Origin: an uncultured Eubacteriales bacterium
GTDB taxonomy: Bacteria; Bacillota; Clostridia; Christensenellales; Christensenellaceae
Direction of reading: 5' to 3'
Length of the DNA: 34,298 nucleotides
Assembly: GCA_900545085.1 (NCBI GenBank)
Contig: UQXU01000011.1
Coordinates: 1-34,298 of the forward strand
Below are positions 7,582-16,097 of the stretch, in pieces. The translations under genes and the position numbers were made by a program. The notes under the pieces were generated by a model, which was given only the letters and a program-made list of their open reading frames with translations, searched no databases and was not told where the DNA came from. Numbering within the stretch: the first letter of the stretch is position 1; the number at the start of each line of letters is the position of its first letter.

Positions 7582-8976
7582 ATGACAGAGATATTCGGTG
7601 TAAAAGCGCAGGAGCAGCTCTCCGCGTCGCTCCCGACGAATGTTACATATACGATAGTATCTACAGTTGCGTTTTTATTGGGAGTACCGGAGCGTATATT
7701 CCAAAATGAATATACTCCTCCGAAGCTGGAAATATACAAACAACTGCAAAATAATAAACCGGCGAGAATAATACGAAATTTATGTATGCTGAGGACAAAA
7801 ATAGAACAGAATTTCAAGAAAATTAACGAGTGCATGAAATATGAATACAAGACCATGCTCACAATGCCGGATCTGGTGCCGTATGACGCTATAATGCAGC
7901 TTTCAAAGGACGGAATAGACATTCTTAAATCAAAGCCGACATATCAGCTTGTAGATTATATAATAGACATCAACAGAAACATTTCGGATAAAATCAACAA
8001 CTGTAAAGAACTGTTTCCCATGTGGCTTAACTGGAACTATCTAAGAGATATATTCCTCATGCCGGACGGGTTTACTCAAGCGGGGACGAAGGTCGCCTCC
8101 GATTTGTATTACGCCAATAAGCAATATTATCCGTATCAGGTTTATATGAATTGGCAGCCGAAAGACGAAGGAAATATATTCTACACGGACAAACGCTTCG
8201 TGGTTCTGCTTTACGAATGGAACGGAGACAGATTTACCGATTTCAGCAAGGTCTCTGATGTGAAAGATTCCACAAAGGGCGGCATTTATGATTTTCTCTA
8301 TGACAGCGTGAACACCGTCGTTATGGTAGACTGTGAAAACTCAGACCCGTACAGATTGTGCGCAACCTTGGACAACCTCGATTCGGACGAGCTGGATAAA
8401 ATATCCAAAATTGTGCTTTACGACGACGTTCACACTTCCAGCGCATGGAAGATACTCAGCTCGTATATTGATATACCGGTAGAGCGGATAGAGATAGAAC
8501 GGGTTATGGATCACAAATCGCTAGTCGATACACGTCTCGTCGCGGGGACATGTACGGAATGCTATAAAAACCACGTCGATTCTTTTATTATAGTATCCAG
8601 TGATTCAGATTTCAGCTCTCTGCTGCCCGCTCTGCCGGAGGCGCGTTTTATATTTATGGTCGAGCATGGCAAATTCGGCACGGCGACTAAAGAGCTGTTC
8701 GCCCGCAACGGCATATTTTACTGTTATATAGACGAATTCTATTCCGGCAACAGCAATGACATAAAAATAACGGCTTTGATCAAAGAGTTGAACAAATACA
8801 TAAAAGATAGAGTACATCTGAACACAAATGATATGCTCAATACAGCCATGACGTCTGCGCGTGTGTTTATGTCAGAATCGGAAAGAAAGCAGTTCTATGA
8901 CAAATACATAAGAAATATGTATCTCGAGATAGATAAGGACGGCAACATATCTATCAATTTAAAAACAGGAAAATAA
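7582..8976 (+). CDS. NYN/PIN-like domain protein, function unknown
   Basis: A 464-residue protein starting at the ATG at 7582, with an AGAAAGGAAAG ribosome site. The first 240 or so residues are mixed, partly helical, and match nothing I recognise. From about 245 to 390 there is an NYN (PIN-like nuclease) pattern: TVVMVDCENSD (Asp250, Asn253), KSLVDTRLVAGTC (Lys312, Asp316) and FIIVSSDSDFSSLL (Asp341, Asp343). These acidic residues are the metal-binding set of NYN ribonucleases, so an RNA-cleaving activity is plausible but not shown. The tail (about 395-464) is charged and helical. The gene is alone, flanked by a 558-base gap and a strong terminator. I cannot name a characterised homologue. 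Confidence 0.75.
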   Translation: MTEIFGVKAQEQLSASLPTNVTYTIVSTVAFLLGVPERIFQNEYTPPKLEIYKQLQNNKPARIIRNLCMLRTKIEQNFKKINECMKYEYKTMLTMPDLVPYDAIMQLSKDGIDILKSKPTYQLVDYIIDINRNISDKINNCKELFPMWLNWNYLRDIFLMPDGFTQAGTKVASDLYYANKQYYPYQVYMNWQPKDEGNIFYTDKRFVVLLYEWNGDRFTDFSKVSDVKDSTKGGIYDFLYDSVNTVVMVDCENSDPYRLCATLDNLDSDELDKISKIVLYDDVHTSSAWKILSSYIDIPVERIEIERVMDHKSLVDTRLVAGTCTECYKNHVDSFIIVSSDSDFSSLLPALPEARFIFMVEHGKFGTATKELFARNGIFYCYIDEFYSGNSNDIKITALIKELNKYIKDRVHLNTNDMLNTAMTSARVFMSESERKQFYDKYIRNMYLEIDKDGNISINLKTGK

Positions 8977-9023
8977 ACGGGCTTGCCCGCTGAGAGACGT
9001 CTCTCGGCGGGCCTTGTTTATTA
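8972..9023 (+). terminator. Strong intrinsic terminator of the NYN gene
   Basis: A long stem of GCCCGCTGAGAGA and its near-perfect complement with a 2-base loop is centred at 8998. It is extended by the outer AATAAAC/GTTTATT pair and begins at the stop codon. The trailing T-rich tract is modest. Confidence 0.8.
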
Positions 9024-9074
9024 CAGTTTCTTTTCTCGAGGATTCTTATACTTTGTCTTTTCTCCACATATCAT

Positions 9075-9103
9075 TTGCATTCCCTCCACTTATGTGCTAT
9101 AAT
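9075..9103 (+). promoter_or_regulatory. Sigma-A promoter with extended -10
   Basis: TTGCAT (9075-9080), a 17-base spacer ending in TGC, and TATAAT (9098-9103). It drives the gene at 9272 with a leader of about 160 bases. A second, weaker option nearer the gene is CGGACA (9210-9215), 18 bases, TATAAT (9234-9239). Confidence 0.7.
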
Positions 9104-9271
9104 ACTTTCCAACGAGCCGACCTCCCCCACTGAGTTAACATTCTCTACATTTTGAAATTGATTTTTTCGATTTTGTTAAACTATGTATAGAACTACACTA
9201 AAGAAGGTGCGGACAAGAGATTTTTGATATATTTATAATTTCGAATCTCGCCGCATCGAGAAAAAAGAGGA

Positions 9272-10495
9272 ATGAATACTATATTTAATAAGCTCAAACA
9301 AGAGAAAAAGCGGAAAAAGCACCTTGAGCATCTGCACAAAAAGAGAGGTGCGGAAGCGCCGAGGACAGGGCTGGCAGCTGTGCTTGCGAATCATACGGTT
9401 CGCGTAATCATAGACTGCATACTTCTTGCGGCGATCGTGTTGTTGACGGTTTTCTGCATTATCCCCATAGCCAGAGGCAGGGATGCGATGGAACAGCCCA
9501 CGGTAAACGTAAATTCGGTCGTCCCGGCCAATACGTATACTGACGTTGAAGATCTCAGCCATCTCGACAGCGAGATAATATGCGAGTATAACAACATAAA
9601 CGAGCCGTACATAAGCGGCAGCGACATAGTCTTCAGCACCACTTCAATCCGCAACGGCGTATTTTACTATGATGTGCTTGTGCATTATAATACAGAAACT
9701 AAGCAGTCTACGGAAATAGCTCATGAAATGAAGTATGACAATATACTTCAGCCGATAATATGCGGAGATTACATTTGCTATATAGATTCCAGCTCCAACG
9801 GCGGCGGAGAGATAGCAGCGATAAATCGTCAGACAGGCTTGCAATTTGTGATAAAAGCATTTGCGTACGGAGCCCCCACGTTGTCTGCGGAAGGAACGAG
9901 AATAGCGTTTATTCAGCAGGCGGGAGAATCCAAGGATAAGCTGTATCTCTACGACGTAGAAAAACGAGAAAGCGTATGTCTCGCCGTTTTTGACAACGAG
10001 ACGGGAGCGCCCTCGCCCGTGCATATGCGAGACGGGAAAATAGTATATGCTTTGCCTTACAAAACCGGCTCCGGCGGGTATGCAAGCGAGCTTTGCACGA
10101 TAGATACAGATACCGGAGAAACGGAGAAAGTGAAGCTGGACAAAGCGGTCAGCTATTGCAAGCTGGGGGACGACAGGGTTTTTTACACAGTTTTCAACGG
10201 CAGTGCATACGACTTGTACAGTATATCAGGCGATAAAGATCCCGAGCTTATAGCGGAGGGAGTGCTCAACTTCGATACAGGTGATGATTTTGTAGTATAT
10301 ACTCAAAACCAGAATGTATGCGTGCGCTTTATGGCGAACGGAATGGTAAAGCAGCTCAACTCCAGCGTATCGCGCGGGCTGCTCACGTGTGTTAACGGAA
10401 CTCAAGTGGCGTGGTATGACGTGACCGGCGGATACGGGCAGGTGGACGCGGTGCGTTTTGTTACGCTGTATGATGAAAATGAGAATCAAACATGA
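9272..10495 (+). CDS. Membrane-anchored extracytoplasmic beta-propeller-like protein
   Basis: 407 residues. A very basic cytoplasmic lead (residues 1-43, rich in Lys/Arg/His) precedes one membrane helix (about 45-67, IIDCILLAAIVLLTVFCI). About 340 extracellular residues follow. These repeat a pattern of short beta strands with blocks such as YICYIDSS, IAFIQQ, LYLYDVE, IVYALP, VFYTVF, VVYTQN and VAWYDV, about 45-50 residues apart, as in TolB/WD-like propellers. I recognise no catalytic motif. Orientation fits a surface or cell-wall scaffold. The only ribosome site, AGAGG, lies unusually close to the ATG, and a TCTCG/CGAGA stem (9246-9261) sits just before it. Function unknown. Confidence 0.7.
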   Translation: MNTIFNKLKQEKKRKKHLEHLHKKRGAEAPRTGLAAVLANHTVRVIIDCILLAAIVLLTVFCIIPIARGRDAMEQPTVNVNSVVPANTYTDVEDLSHLDSEIICEYNNINEPYISGSDIVFSTTSIRNGVFYYDVLVHYNTETKQSTEIAHEMKYDNILQPIICGDYICYIDSSSNGGGEIAAINRQTGLQFVIKAFAYGAPTLSAEGTRIAFIQQAGESKDKLYLYDVEKRESVCLAVFDNETGAPSPVHMRDGKIVYALPYKTGSGGYASELCTIDTDTGETEKVKLDKAVSYCKLGDDRVFYTVFNGSAYDLYSISGDKDPELIAEGVLNFDTGDDFVVYTQNQNVCVRFMANGMVKQLNSSVSRGLLTCVNGTQVAWYDVTGGYGQVDAVRFVTLYDENENQT

Positions 10496-10498
10496 TTA

Positions 10499-10556
10499 TA
10501 ACCGTGAACAGATGTCTCCCGCCCTTTGTTCGCTTGTTGAACGACGGGGCGGGTTC
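10499..10556 (+). repeat. Intergenic repeat, short copy (copy A)
   Basis: It starts four bases after the stop of the preceding gene. It carries the left end ACCGTGAACAGAT (10501-10513) and a right block (10520-10550) that matches 28 of 31 bases of the copy at 28205-28235. The central part present in the two longer copies is missing. The GTGAACA and TGTTCGC segments can pair. Confidence 0.75.
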
Positions 10557-10594
10557 ATTTATTTAACACAACATGCAGCATATTGAGATTTTAA

Positions 10595-10628
10595 GCCGCT
10601 CTCCTTTGCGGGAGCGGTCTTTTTTTGT
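10595..10628 (+). terminator. Intrinsic terminator
   Basis: CCGCTCTCC and GGGAGCGG pair around a short loop and are followed by T, C and a run of T (about 10618-10626). It ends the transcript of the beta-propeller-like gene. The rest of the 305-base gap up to 10800 holds repeat copy A on the left and the promoter region of the next gene on the right. Confidence 0.8.
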
Positions 10629-10702
10629 GCAATACTGCATGATTTGACATAAAAATTAATCAAAAACACACAAATATTCATAGCATATTTACAGGAATGA
10701 GT

Positions 10703-10708
10703 TATAAT
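10703..10708 (+). promoter_or_regulatory. Probable -10 box for the yacL-type gene
   Basis: A perfect TATAAT lies 93 bases before the ATG. No good -35 sits 17 bases upstream; a consensus TTGACA at 10644-10649 is too far away to pair with it. Confidence 0.4.
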
Positions 10709-10800
10709 ATATTTAGAGCCAAAATTTGGCTGCGTTATGCTGAGAGTTAAGCATAAACTCATCCAATTTACGGCTCAAAAACTGAGAAAAGGAGGAGAAT

Positions 10801-11907
10801 ATGAAGGTACTGCTGAGAATTTTTCTGGTGCTTATAGGTCTGGCTGTAGGTCCGGGTCTCTTGGCTCTTGTTTTCGAGATAATGCGAAGTACAGGCACAG
10901 ACCTCGAAGCTTCGATTCAGCCGCTCTTGCTCATTGCGATATACGCAGCCAGCAGTCTTGTAACAGGCATTATTATTTTTTTATTATCTAAACGCATTTC
11001 TGACAAGATTTACAATGGACTGCTTAAAATTGAGGATGAAGCGACGAAGGTTCCGGCGTATGTCGTCGCCGGGGCGATAGCAGGGCTTATCGCAGGGTTG
11101 ATAATCGCTGCGCTGCTGAGCTGGGCTATAGGAATGATACCTCTAAAGTTTATATCGCTGCCTCTGACGGTTATAGTGTACCTCGCCTGCGGCTTCCTGG
11201 GGATACGCATCGGCTCTAAAAACGCGGGTATAATAGTGAATCTGCGTACAGGAGTGAAGGAATCCTCGTTCAGGCGCAAGGCGACTTCGGCAGAGCGGGA
11301 AAAGGAGCGCAACAAGCTTTTCGGGGCGAAGATATTGGATACGTCGGTGATAATAGACGGCAGAATAGTAGACGTGCTGAAAACGGGAATAATAGAAGGC
11401 ACTGTGGTTGTGCCGGAGTTTGTGCTCGGGGAGCTTCAGCATATCGCGGACAGCGCCGATTCGCTCAAGCGTTCCAAAGGCAGACGCGGCTTGGATATAG
11501 TAGCGCAGATGCAGAGGGAGCTGAGCATTCCCGTGGAAATAACGGATAAGGATTACGAAGATACGCCCGAGGTCGATCTTAAGCTTCTCAAGCTGGCGAA
11601 GGAGACCGGAGGCAAGGTCCTGACCAACGACTTCAATCTCAATAAGGTCGCGGCGGTGCAGGGTGTTCCGGTGTTCAATATAAACGATTTGGCAAATGCG
11701 GTTAAGCCGGTGCTCATTCCCGGAGAGAAGATTAAAGTCTCTATTATAAAAGAGGGTAAGGAGCATGGGCAAGGCGTAGCCTACCTGGAGGACGGAACCA
11801 TGATAGTCGTGGAAAATGGACGCGAGAGCATAGGCAGTATGCAGAATGTCGTGGTGACAAGCGTGCTTCAGACTTCGGCAGGGCGCATGATATTTGCCAG
11901 AATATAG
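10801..11907 (+). CDS. yacL: PIN/TRAM domain membrane protein, YacL family
   Basis: 368 residues, matching the length of Bacillus YacL. Four membrane helices occupy the first 140 residues. A PIN domain follows (about 178-300) with the acidic residues in AKILDTSVIIDGRIVD, EVDLKLLKLA and LTNDFNLNKVA. A C-terminal TRAM domain (about 305-368, with GEKIKVSIIKEGKEHGQGVA) should bind RNA. The combination suggests a membrane-tethered ribonuclease; the family's substrate is not established to my knowledge. The start has an ideal AAAGGAGG site. In Bacillus this gene lies near disA and ispD; here those neighbours are absent and an unrelated DUF5685 gene follows. Confidence 0.92.
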   Translation: MKVLLRIFLVLIGLAVGPGLLALVFEIMRSTGTDLEASIQPLLLIAIYAASSLVTGIIIFLLSKRISDKIYNGLLKIEDEATKVPAYVVAGAIAGLIAGLIIAALLSWAIGMIPLKFISLPLTVIVYLACGFLGIRIGSKNAGIIVNLRTGVKESSFRRKATSAEREKERNKLFGAKILDTSVIIDGRIVDVLKTGIIEGTVVVPEFVLGELQHIADSADSLKRSKGRRGLDIVAQMQRELSIPVEITDKDYEDTPEVDLKLLKLAKETGGKVLTNDFNLNKVAAVQGVPVFNINDLANAVKPVLIPGEKIKVSIIKEGKEHGQGVAYLEDGTMIVVENGRESIGSMQNVVVTSVLQTSAGRMIFARI

Positions 11908-11995
11908 CGCGCAGCATTCGCTTTAATAATTGTATAAACCCGCTTTTTTACAGTGAAATTTTCGTGAAATGGCTGGATAGAAGTCAAATCCATGT

Positions 11996-12001
11996 TATAA
12001 T
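11996..12001 (+). promoter_or_regulatory. Extended -10 promoter of the DUF5685 gene
   Basis: TATAAT preceded directly by TGT (an extended -10) lies 28 bases before the ATG at 12030. The -35 region is poor, as is usual with extended -10 promoters. Confidence 0.5.
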
Positions 12002-12029
12002 GTATGCGTGACACCGGCTTGGAGGCTTT

Positions 12030-12887
12030 ATGTTTGGCTATATTAGAATAGATGAAACCGAGCTGAAGGTCAAAGAGCTTCGGGCATATCAGGGGTATTA
12101 CTGCGGCCTTTGCAGAGAGCTTGGCAAGTATTCTCAAATATCGAAAAGTATGCTTACATACGACTGCACTTTTCTATATATAATGCTCGGCGCTCTGACG
12201 GAGGAAAGGCCGTCCGTCGAAGTGCGCAGATGCTCAGGGCGTATGCTCAAAAAGCGCGCGGAGGTGACGGAAAGCGCGGTGGAGTATGCCGCGGCGGTGA
12301 ACGTCATGCTGGCGGCGCACAAGCTGCTGGACGACAAGGCGGACGGGAAGAAGCTGCGCGGAGCGGCGTTTAGACTCATACGCAGAGATTACAAAAAGGC
12401 GTGCGCCAAGTATCCTGCTTTGGCGCAGGAGGTAGAGCGGAGTCTTGAAGAACAGTTCGCTCTCGAGGCGAGGAGAGAGACTTCGATAGACATTGCGGCG
12501 GACAGCTTCGCGAAGCTGCTTGCGGCGATATGCAGAAACAGCGGAGTCTGCACGGGAAACGCAGAGTTTGAGCGCGTAGGGTATCATCTGGGACGATGGC
12601 TGTATCTTATAGACGCATTCGACGATATTGACAGCGACAAAGAAAGCAACGGATACAATCCCTTTATTCTCAACGGATTGGACAAGCAATCCGGAAAAGA
12701 GCGCGCGGAGTATAATTTATACAGCTCGCTCAACATGATGGCGCAGGCGTATGAGACGCTGCCCTTTGTGAAACACAAGACTATACTCGACAACATAATA
12801 TACGGCGGACTCGCACACGCGACCAAAGCCGTACTCTCCGGCGAAGGAATGCCCAAGCAGGGCAGACATGGCGCGGAGAAAAACTGA
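12030..12887 (+). CDS. DUF5685 family protein
   Basis: 285 residues. The start MFGYIRIDETELKVKEL and the motif YYCGLCREL (Cys25, Cys28) are characteristic of the DUF5685 family found in Clostridia. Further cysteines lie at about 48 and 68. Near the C-terminal third it has WLYLIDAFDDIDSDK followed by NGYNPF, an acidic pattern that superficially resembles the Asp-rich motif of isoprenoid synthases; this is not enough to claim that chemistry. The protein is predicted to be helical, soluble and without a signal peptide. A GGAGG site and an extended -10 promoter precede it. Function unknown; it may be a metal-binding helical protein. Confidence 0.8.
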   Translation: MFGYIRIDETELKVKELRAYQGYYCGLCRELGKYSQISKSMLTYDCTFLYIMLGALTEERPSVEVRRCSGRMLKKRAEVTESAVEYAAAVNVMLAAHKLLDDKADGKKLRGAAFRLIRRDYKKACAKYPALAQEVERSLEEQFALEARRETSIDIAADSFAKLLAAICRNSGVCTGNAEFERVGYHLGRWLYLIDAFDDIDSDKESNGYNPFILNGLDKQSGKERAEYNLYSSLNMMAQAYETLPFVKHKTILDNIIYGGLAHATKAVLSGEGMPKQGRHGAEKN

Positions 12888-12899
12888 ATTTTGCAGAAT

Positions 12900-13075
12900 C
12901 GGCATTTTTAGTAAGCGTTTTGAAAGACTGGGAACGCCGTTTTAGGAGAAGCAGGCAGTGCGCAGACGTAAAAATCTGCCTCTGCCTAAATTAAATCAAA
13001 AGGCTGGGCGGAGTTGCGTGTCGAACAAAAACCGTTTTGCACCTCTCTGTCGGGTTTTTTTTGAAAATACAGATA
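12900..13075 (+). ncRNA. Possible structured RNA or leader upstream of the J-domain gene
   Basis: The 211-base gap contains a long stem in which AGGCAG (12953-12958) pairs with CTGCCT (12981-12986), with GCAGA/TCTGC inside it. A second possible stem pairs GAGTTGC with GCACCTC (about 13011-13047), and an eight-T run follows at about 13055. I could not match it to 6S RNA, SRP RNA, a T-box or a known riboswitch. It may be the leader of the next gene or a small RNA. Confidence 0.3.
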
Positions 13076-13098
13076 TGAGCACGAAAGGTGAATATTAG

Positions 13099-13683
13099 AT
13101 GGACCCCTATAAGGTTTTAGGAGTTGACAGAAATGCGTCTGATGACGAGGTAAAAAAAGCATATCGAGAGCTGGTAAAGAAATATCATCCGGATAAATAT
13201 GCGGATAATGATCTCAAAGATCTCGCCTCTGAGAAACTCAAAGAAATAAACGCAGCGTATGCGGATATTCAAAAAATGCGGCAGAACGGAGGCTCGAGCA
13301 GCGGCTATACGTCAGGTACTTACGGCAGCTCATACAGCACCGACCCTAAATATCAGGATGTGCGCAATCGCATAAACAGAGGAGATATAGACGGCGCGCA
13401 GTCCATACTGAACTCTATGACAAACCGCGACGCTGAATGGAATTATCTGATGGGCGTTATAATGATGCGCAGGGGCTATATGGATTCCGCGCGTCAGTAT
13501 TTTGGCATAGCGTGCAGCATGAATCCGAGCAACAGAGAGTACGCCCAGGCGTATAATTCCGCTAACAACATGGGCCAGGGATTCGGAGGATTTTACGGTC
13601 AGAATCAGGGCGCAGGCAGCTGTGATATATGCGACATATGCGCGGCTACAATGTGTCTGAACATGTGCTGTAATTGCAGATAG
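13099..13683 (+). CDS. J-domain (DnaJ-like) protein with cysteine-rich tail
   Basis: 194 residues. Residues 1-65 are a J domain with the invariant His-Pro-Asp at 30-32 ([10 protein letters not shown]), the part that stimulates Hsp70 ATPase. A Gly/Ser/Tyr-rich linker and a TPR-like helical stretch (about 88-150, with [15 protein letters not shown] and [18 protein letters not shown]) follow. The last 22 residues hold seven cysteines, in pairs such as CDICDIC and CCNC. It lacks the zinc finger and C-terminal domains of true DnaJ, so it is a specialised co-chaperone, probably at the membrane or bound to a metal. It precedes the envelope gene run and may share its transcript. Confidence 0.88.
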   Translation: MDPYKVLGVDRNASDDEVKKAYRELVKKYHPDKYADNDLKDLASEKLKEINAAYADIQKMRQNGGSSSGYTSGTYGSSYSTDPKYQDVRNRINRGDIDGAQSILNSMTNRDAEWNYLMGVIMMRRGYMDSARQYFGIACSMNPSNREYAQAYNSANNMGQGFGGFYGQNQGAGSCDICDICAATMCLNMCCNCR

Positions 13684-13713
13684 AGATAAAGAAACAAGGG
13701 AAGCGAAGGACAT

Positions 13714-14253
13714 ATGAAAAGATACTACCAAAGAAACTTGAGCACGGCGCATAAGGTGAGCCTCGTGGCCATGTTTTCGGCGATGAGCATAATTGTACTA
13801 TACCTATCCGCCCTGCTGCCCACGGGGACGATAGGTTTTTATTTTTTAAGTTCCATATTTGTCGGCGGGATGCTCGTGGAGCGCAAGCCCGGGAGCGCCT
13901 TTGCGGTATACGTGGTCGTCAGTCTGCTCGCGCTGATACTCCTGCCCGGCTCTCCCGTCTCCGCTTTGCCGTATATCCTGCTGTTTGGGCATTACGGCAT
14001 AGGCAAATACTTTATAGAGCATATCGGAGATAAAGTCATAGCATTTTTAATAAAGCTGCTGTATTTTAATGTGTTTATGGCAGCGGTATATCTTCTCGCC
14101 GGCTCGACGATGTTCGGAGCGTGGACGCAGGGGCTGCCGTTTTGGGTTATTATAGCGGCGGTGCAGGTAGTTTTTGTAATTTTTGACTTTTTGTATTCCA
14201 AGTTGGTCCTGTATTATGAAAACGTAATACGTCCAAAACTCATAAAGCGATAA
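13714..14253 (+). CDS. Small polytopic membrane protein, function unknown
   Basis: 179 residues with about six predicted membrane helices and a basic N-terminus (MKRYYQRN) and C-terminus, so both ends are probably cytoplasmic. Size and topology resemble S-components of ECF transporters, but I see no diagnostic motif and no ECF ATPase nearby, so this remains a guess. It starts 30 bases after the J-domain gene, with a GAAGGA site, and is followed 22 bases later by the FHA gene, so it belongs to the same transcription unit as the division genes. A role in envelope assembly is possible from context only. Confidence 0.7.
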   Translation: MKRYYQRNLSTAHKVSLVAMFSAMSIIVLYLSALLPTGTIGFYFLSSIFVGGMLVERKPGSAFAVYVVVSLLALILLPGSPVSALPYILLFGHYGIGKYFIEHIGDKVIAFLIKLLYFNVFMAAVYLLAGSTMFGAWTQGLPFWVIIAAVQVVFVIFDFLYSKLVLYYENVIRPKLIKR

Positions 14254-14275
14254 ACGAAGCGGAAAAGAGGATTCA

Positions 14276-14767
14276 ATGGAAAATCTGTACAGCACGGCGG
14301 CGCAGATAATGCGTTATCCGTTTATAGTGATCGTCGCGCTAATGCTGATAGTTCTGATAGGAGTATCTGTAAGCGAATTTCGCGCGCGCAAGCATGTTAT
14401 GGGTCAGGTAGGAAAGTACATAGGCTGCCTGGAAGTGGCGGATTTTGACGACATTGTGCGAGTAGGCGTGGCGGCGGAGAACGTCATAGGCAGCTCGCCG
14501 AAATCTGATATTATAATAGACGACGAGAGCGTGGCCAAGACGCACGCCATGCTCAGGCTCAAGGACGGGCGCGTTATGCTTCTTCCGCTCGAAGGCTCCA
14601 CGCGCATAAACGGCAGACGAGCTGCGCGGGAGCATCAGGTGTATTCCGGAGATACGCTTTCGTTCGGCGACGTAGAATGTACGCTGATACTGAAAGGCGC
14701 GTCCGCGGGGATAGGGCGGATAAAGCCGGTAGAATACGGAAGCGAAAATCAGGACTCTGACGAATAG
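14276..14767 (+). CDS. Membrane-anchored FHA-domain protein
   Basis: 163 residues. One membrane helix (about 14-33, YPFIVIVALMLIVLIGVSV) is followed by an FHA domain (about 55-140). The FHA core is seen in IGSSPKSDIIIDD (the Gly-Ser of the first loop), the SVAKTHAML block with its conserved Ser and His, and STRINGRRA with the conserved Asn-Gly. FHA domains bind phosphothreonine peptides, so this protein probably reads Ser/Thr kinase signals at the membrane. It lies 12 bases before an FtsW/RodA gene, an order known from clostridial and actinobacterial division loci. No Ser/Thr kinase or phosphatase gene is in the window. Confidence 0.9.
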   Translation: MENLYSTAAQIMRYPFIVIVALMLIVLIGVSVSEFRARKHVMGQVGKYIGCLEVADFDDIVRVGVAAENVIGSSPKSDIIIDDESVAKTHAMLRLKDGRVMLLPLEGSTRINGRRAAREHQVYSGDTLSFGDVECTLILKGASAGIGRIKPVEYGSENQDSDE

Positions 14768-14779
14768 CGGGAGGGCAGA

Positions 14780-16039
14780 ATGACTTTAAAGAGAAGAAGT
14801 GCGCGGGCGATGATGGTCCTGCTCGTGATAATGATACTCGCGGCGTTTGCTCTGCTCAGTCTGAGAGAGATAGCAGATGGGAAGTTTGACTTTATAGCGC
14901 TGCCGTTCGGAGCGCTGGTGTGTTTTTATATGGCGTTCAGCGCGTCTATGTATTCCAAGGCGTTCCGCCATTTTGACAGGCTGACGCTATATATAGCTTA
15001 TTTTCTTATAGCTATAGGCTTGATAATACTTTATCGCATAAACACGGCATACGCTATGCGGCAGTTTATTATGGTGCTGGGCGGCTCTCTGGTTATGCTG
15101 ATAGTTATAAAATTCATAAGAAGTACGAAGGACTTCGGCAGATTTAACTGGATATTCATGCTGCTCACATTAGGTTTGCTCGCGAGCACGCTCGTGCTGG
15201 GCAGAGTAGTCGGCGGAGCGCGCAACTGGCTGTCGATAGGCGGCATAACCGTACAGCCCAGCGAGCTTTGCAAGGTGCTGTTTATAGTAATATCTGCGTA
15301 CTTTTTGTCCACGAGACACAATCTTCGTGCGTTTATACCGTATCTATGCTTTACGGCAGGATGTGTTATCATACTCGTAGCGGCGAAGGACTTGGGCGCC
15401 GGCTTGCTCTTCGCGGGGACGTTCCTGCTGATGTTTTACGCGGCTACGGGACGGAAGCTCATGACCCTGGGGGGATTGGGCGTGCTGGCTGTCGGCGCTG
15501 TGGGGAGCTATAAGCTTTTCAGTCACGTCCGCACGAGAGTGCAGGTCTGGCGCGATCCGTGGAGCGTATATCAGGATCAAGGCTATCAGATAGTTCAAGG
15601 GCTCATAGCTCTGGCGTCCGGCGGGCTTTTCGGCGTAGGACTAGGCCAGGGTATGCCGGAGGTCATACCGGCGGCGCAGACGGACTATATTTTCGCGGTT
15701 ATCGGCGAGGAGTTCGGCATAATAATCGGAATTATGATAGTCGTATTCTATCTCGTGCTTATAGTCCGCGGTATACTTATAGGAATAAACGCGCGTTCTA
15801 CGTTTGACGCGCTGCTCGTTTTCGGCGCGACAGTAATGCTTGCGCTGCAAAGCTTTATCATAATAGGCGGCGTAATTAAGCTCATTCCGCTCACGGGAAT
15901 CACGCTGCCCTTCGTAAGCTACGGCGGCTCATCTATGGTCGTGAGCCTGATGCAGATGGGAATAATTCAGGGCGTCGCGATAAAGAACGGGCAGGCGGAC
16001 GAGGCGGAAATAGAGATGATGGGCGGTCAGATACTCTGA
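14780..16039 (+). CDS. SEDS peptidoglycan glycosyltransferase, FtsW/RodA/SpoVE family
   Basis: 419 residues with about ten membrane helices. Family landmarks are GARNWLSIGGITVQPSELCK, the catalytic-Asp segment KDLGAG (PDLG in E. coli RodA), TDYIFAVIGEEFG and the closing PLTGITLPFVSYGGSS. SEDS proteins polymerise lipid II into glycan strands together with a class B PBP, and such a PBP is encoded 58 bases downstream. A GGGAGGG site precedes the ATG. Whether it acts in septation (FtsW), elongation (RodA) or sporulation (SpoVE) cannot be decided from sequence alone; the division genes downstream favour FtsW. Confidence 0.95.
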   Translation: MTLKRRSARAMMVLLVIMILAAFALLSLREIADGKFDFIALPFGALVCFYMAFSASMYSKAFRHFDRLTLYIAYFLIAIGLIILYRINTAYAMRQFIMVLGGSLVMLIVIKFIRSTKDFGRFNWIFMLLTLGLLASTLVLGRVVGGARNWLSIGGITVQPSELCKVLFIVISAYFLSTRHNLRAFIPYLCFTAGCVIILVAAKDLGAGLLFAGTFLLMFYAATGRKLMTLGGLGVLAVGAVGSYKLFSHVRTRVQVWRDPWSVYQDQGYQIVQGLIALASGGLFGVGLGQGMPEVIPAAQTDYIFAVIGEEFGIIIGIMIVVFYLVLIVRGILIGINARSTFDALLVFGATVMLALQSFIIIGGVIKLIPLTGITLPFVSYGGSSMVVSLMQMGIIQGVAIKNGQADEAEIEMMGGQIL

Positions 16040-16097
16040 CGGTACGACGATTTCCGCGTCTGTGGTGTGATACAATGCGTATTAGAAAGGGAGAGAG

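Noticed and set aside
7461..7922. 153-codon minus-strand frame near the NYN gene
   Set aside because: Most of it is antisense to the NYN gene; it has no ribosome site and no recognisable domain.
11143..11772. 209-codon minus-strand frame
   Set aside because: It is antisense to the PIN/TRAM domain of the yacL-type gene.
12900..13075. 6S RNA, SRP RNA or T-box
   Set aside because: No conserved SRP tetraloop hairpin or T-box GGTGG-type motif is present, and the overall fold does not close as 6S would.
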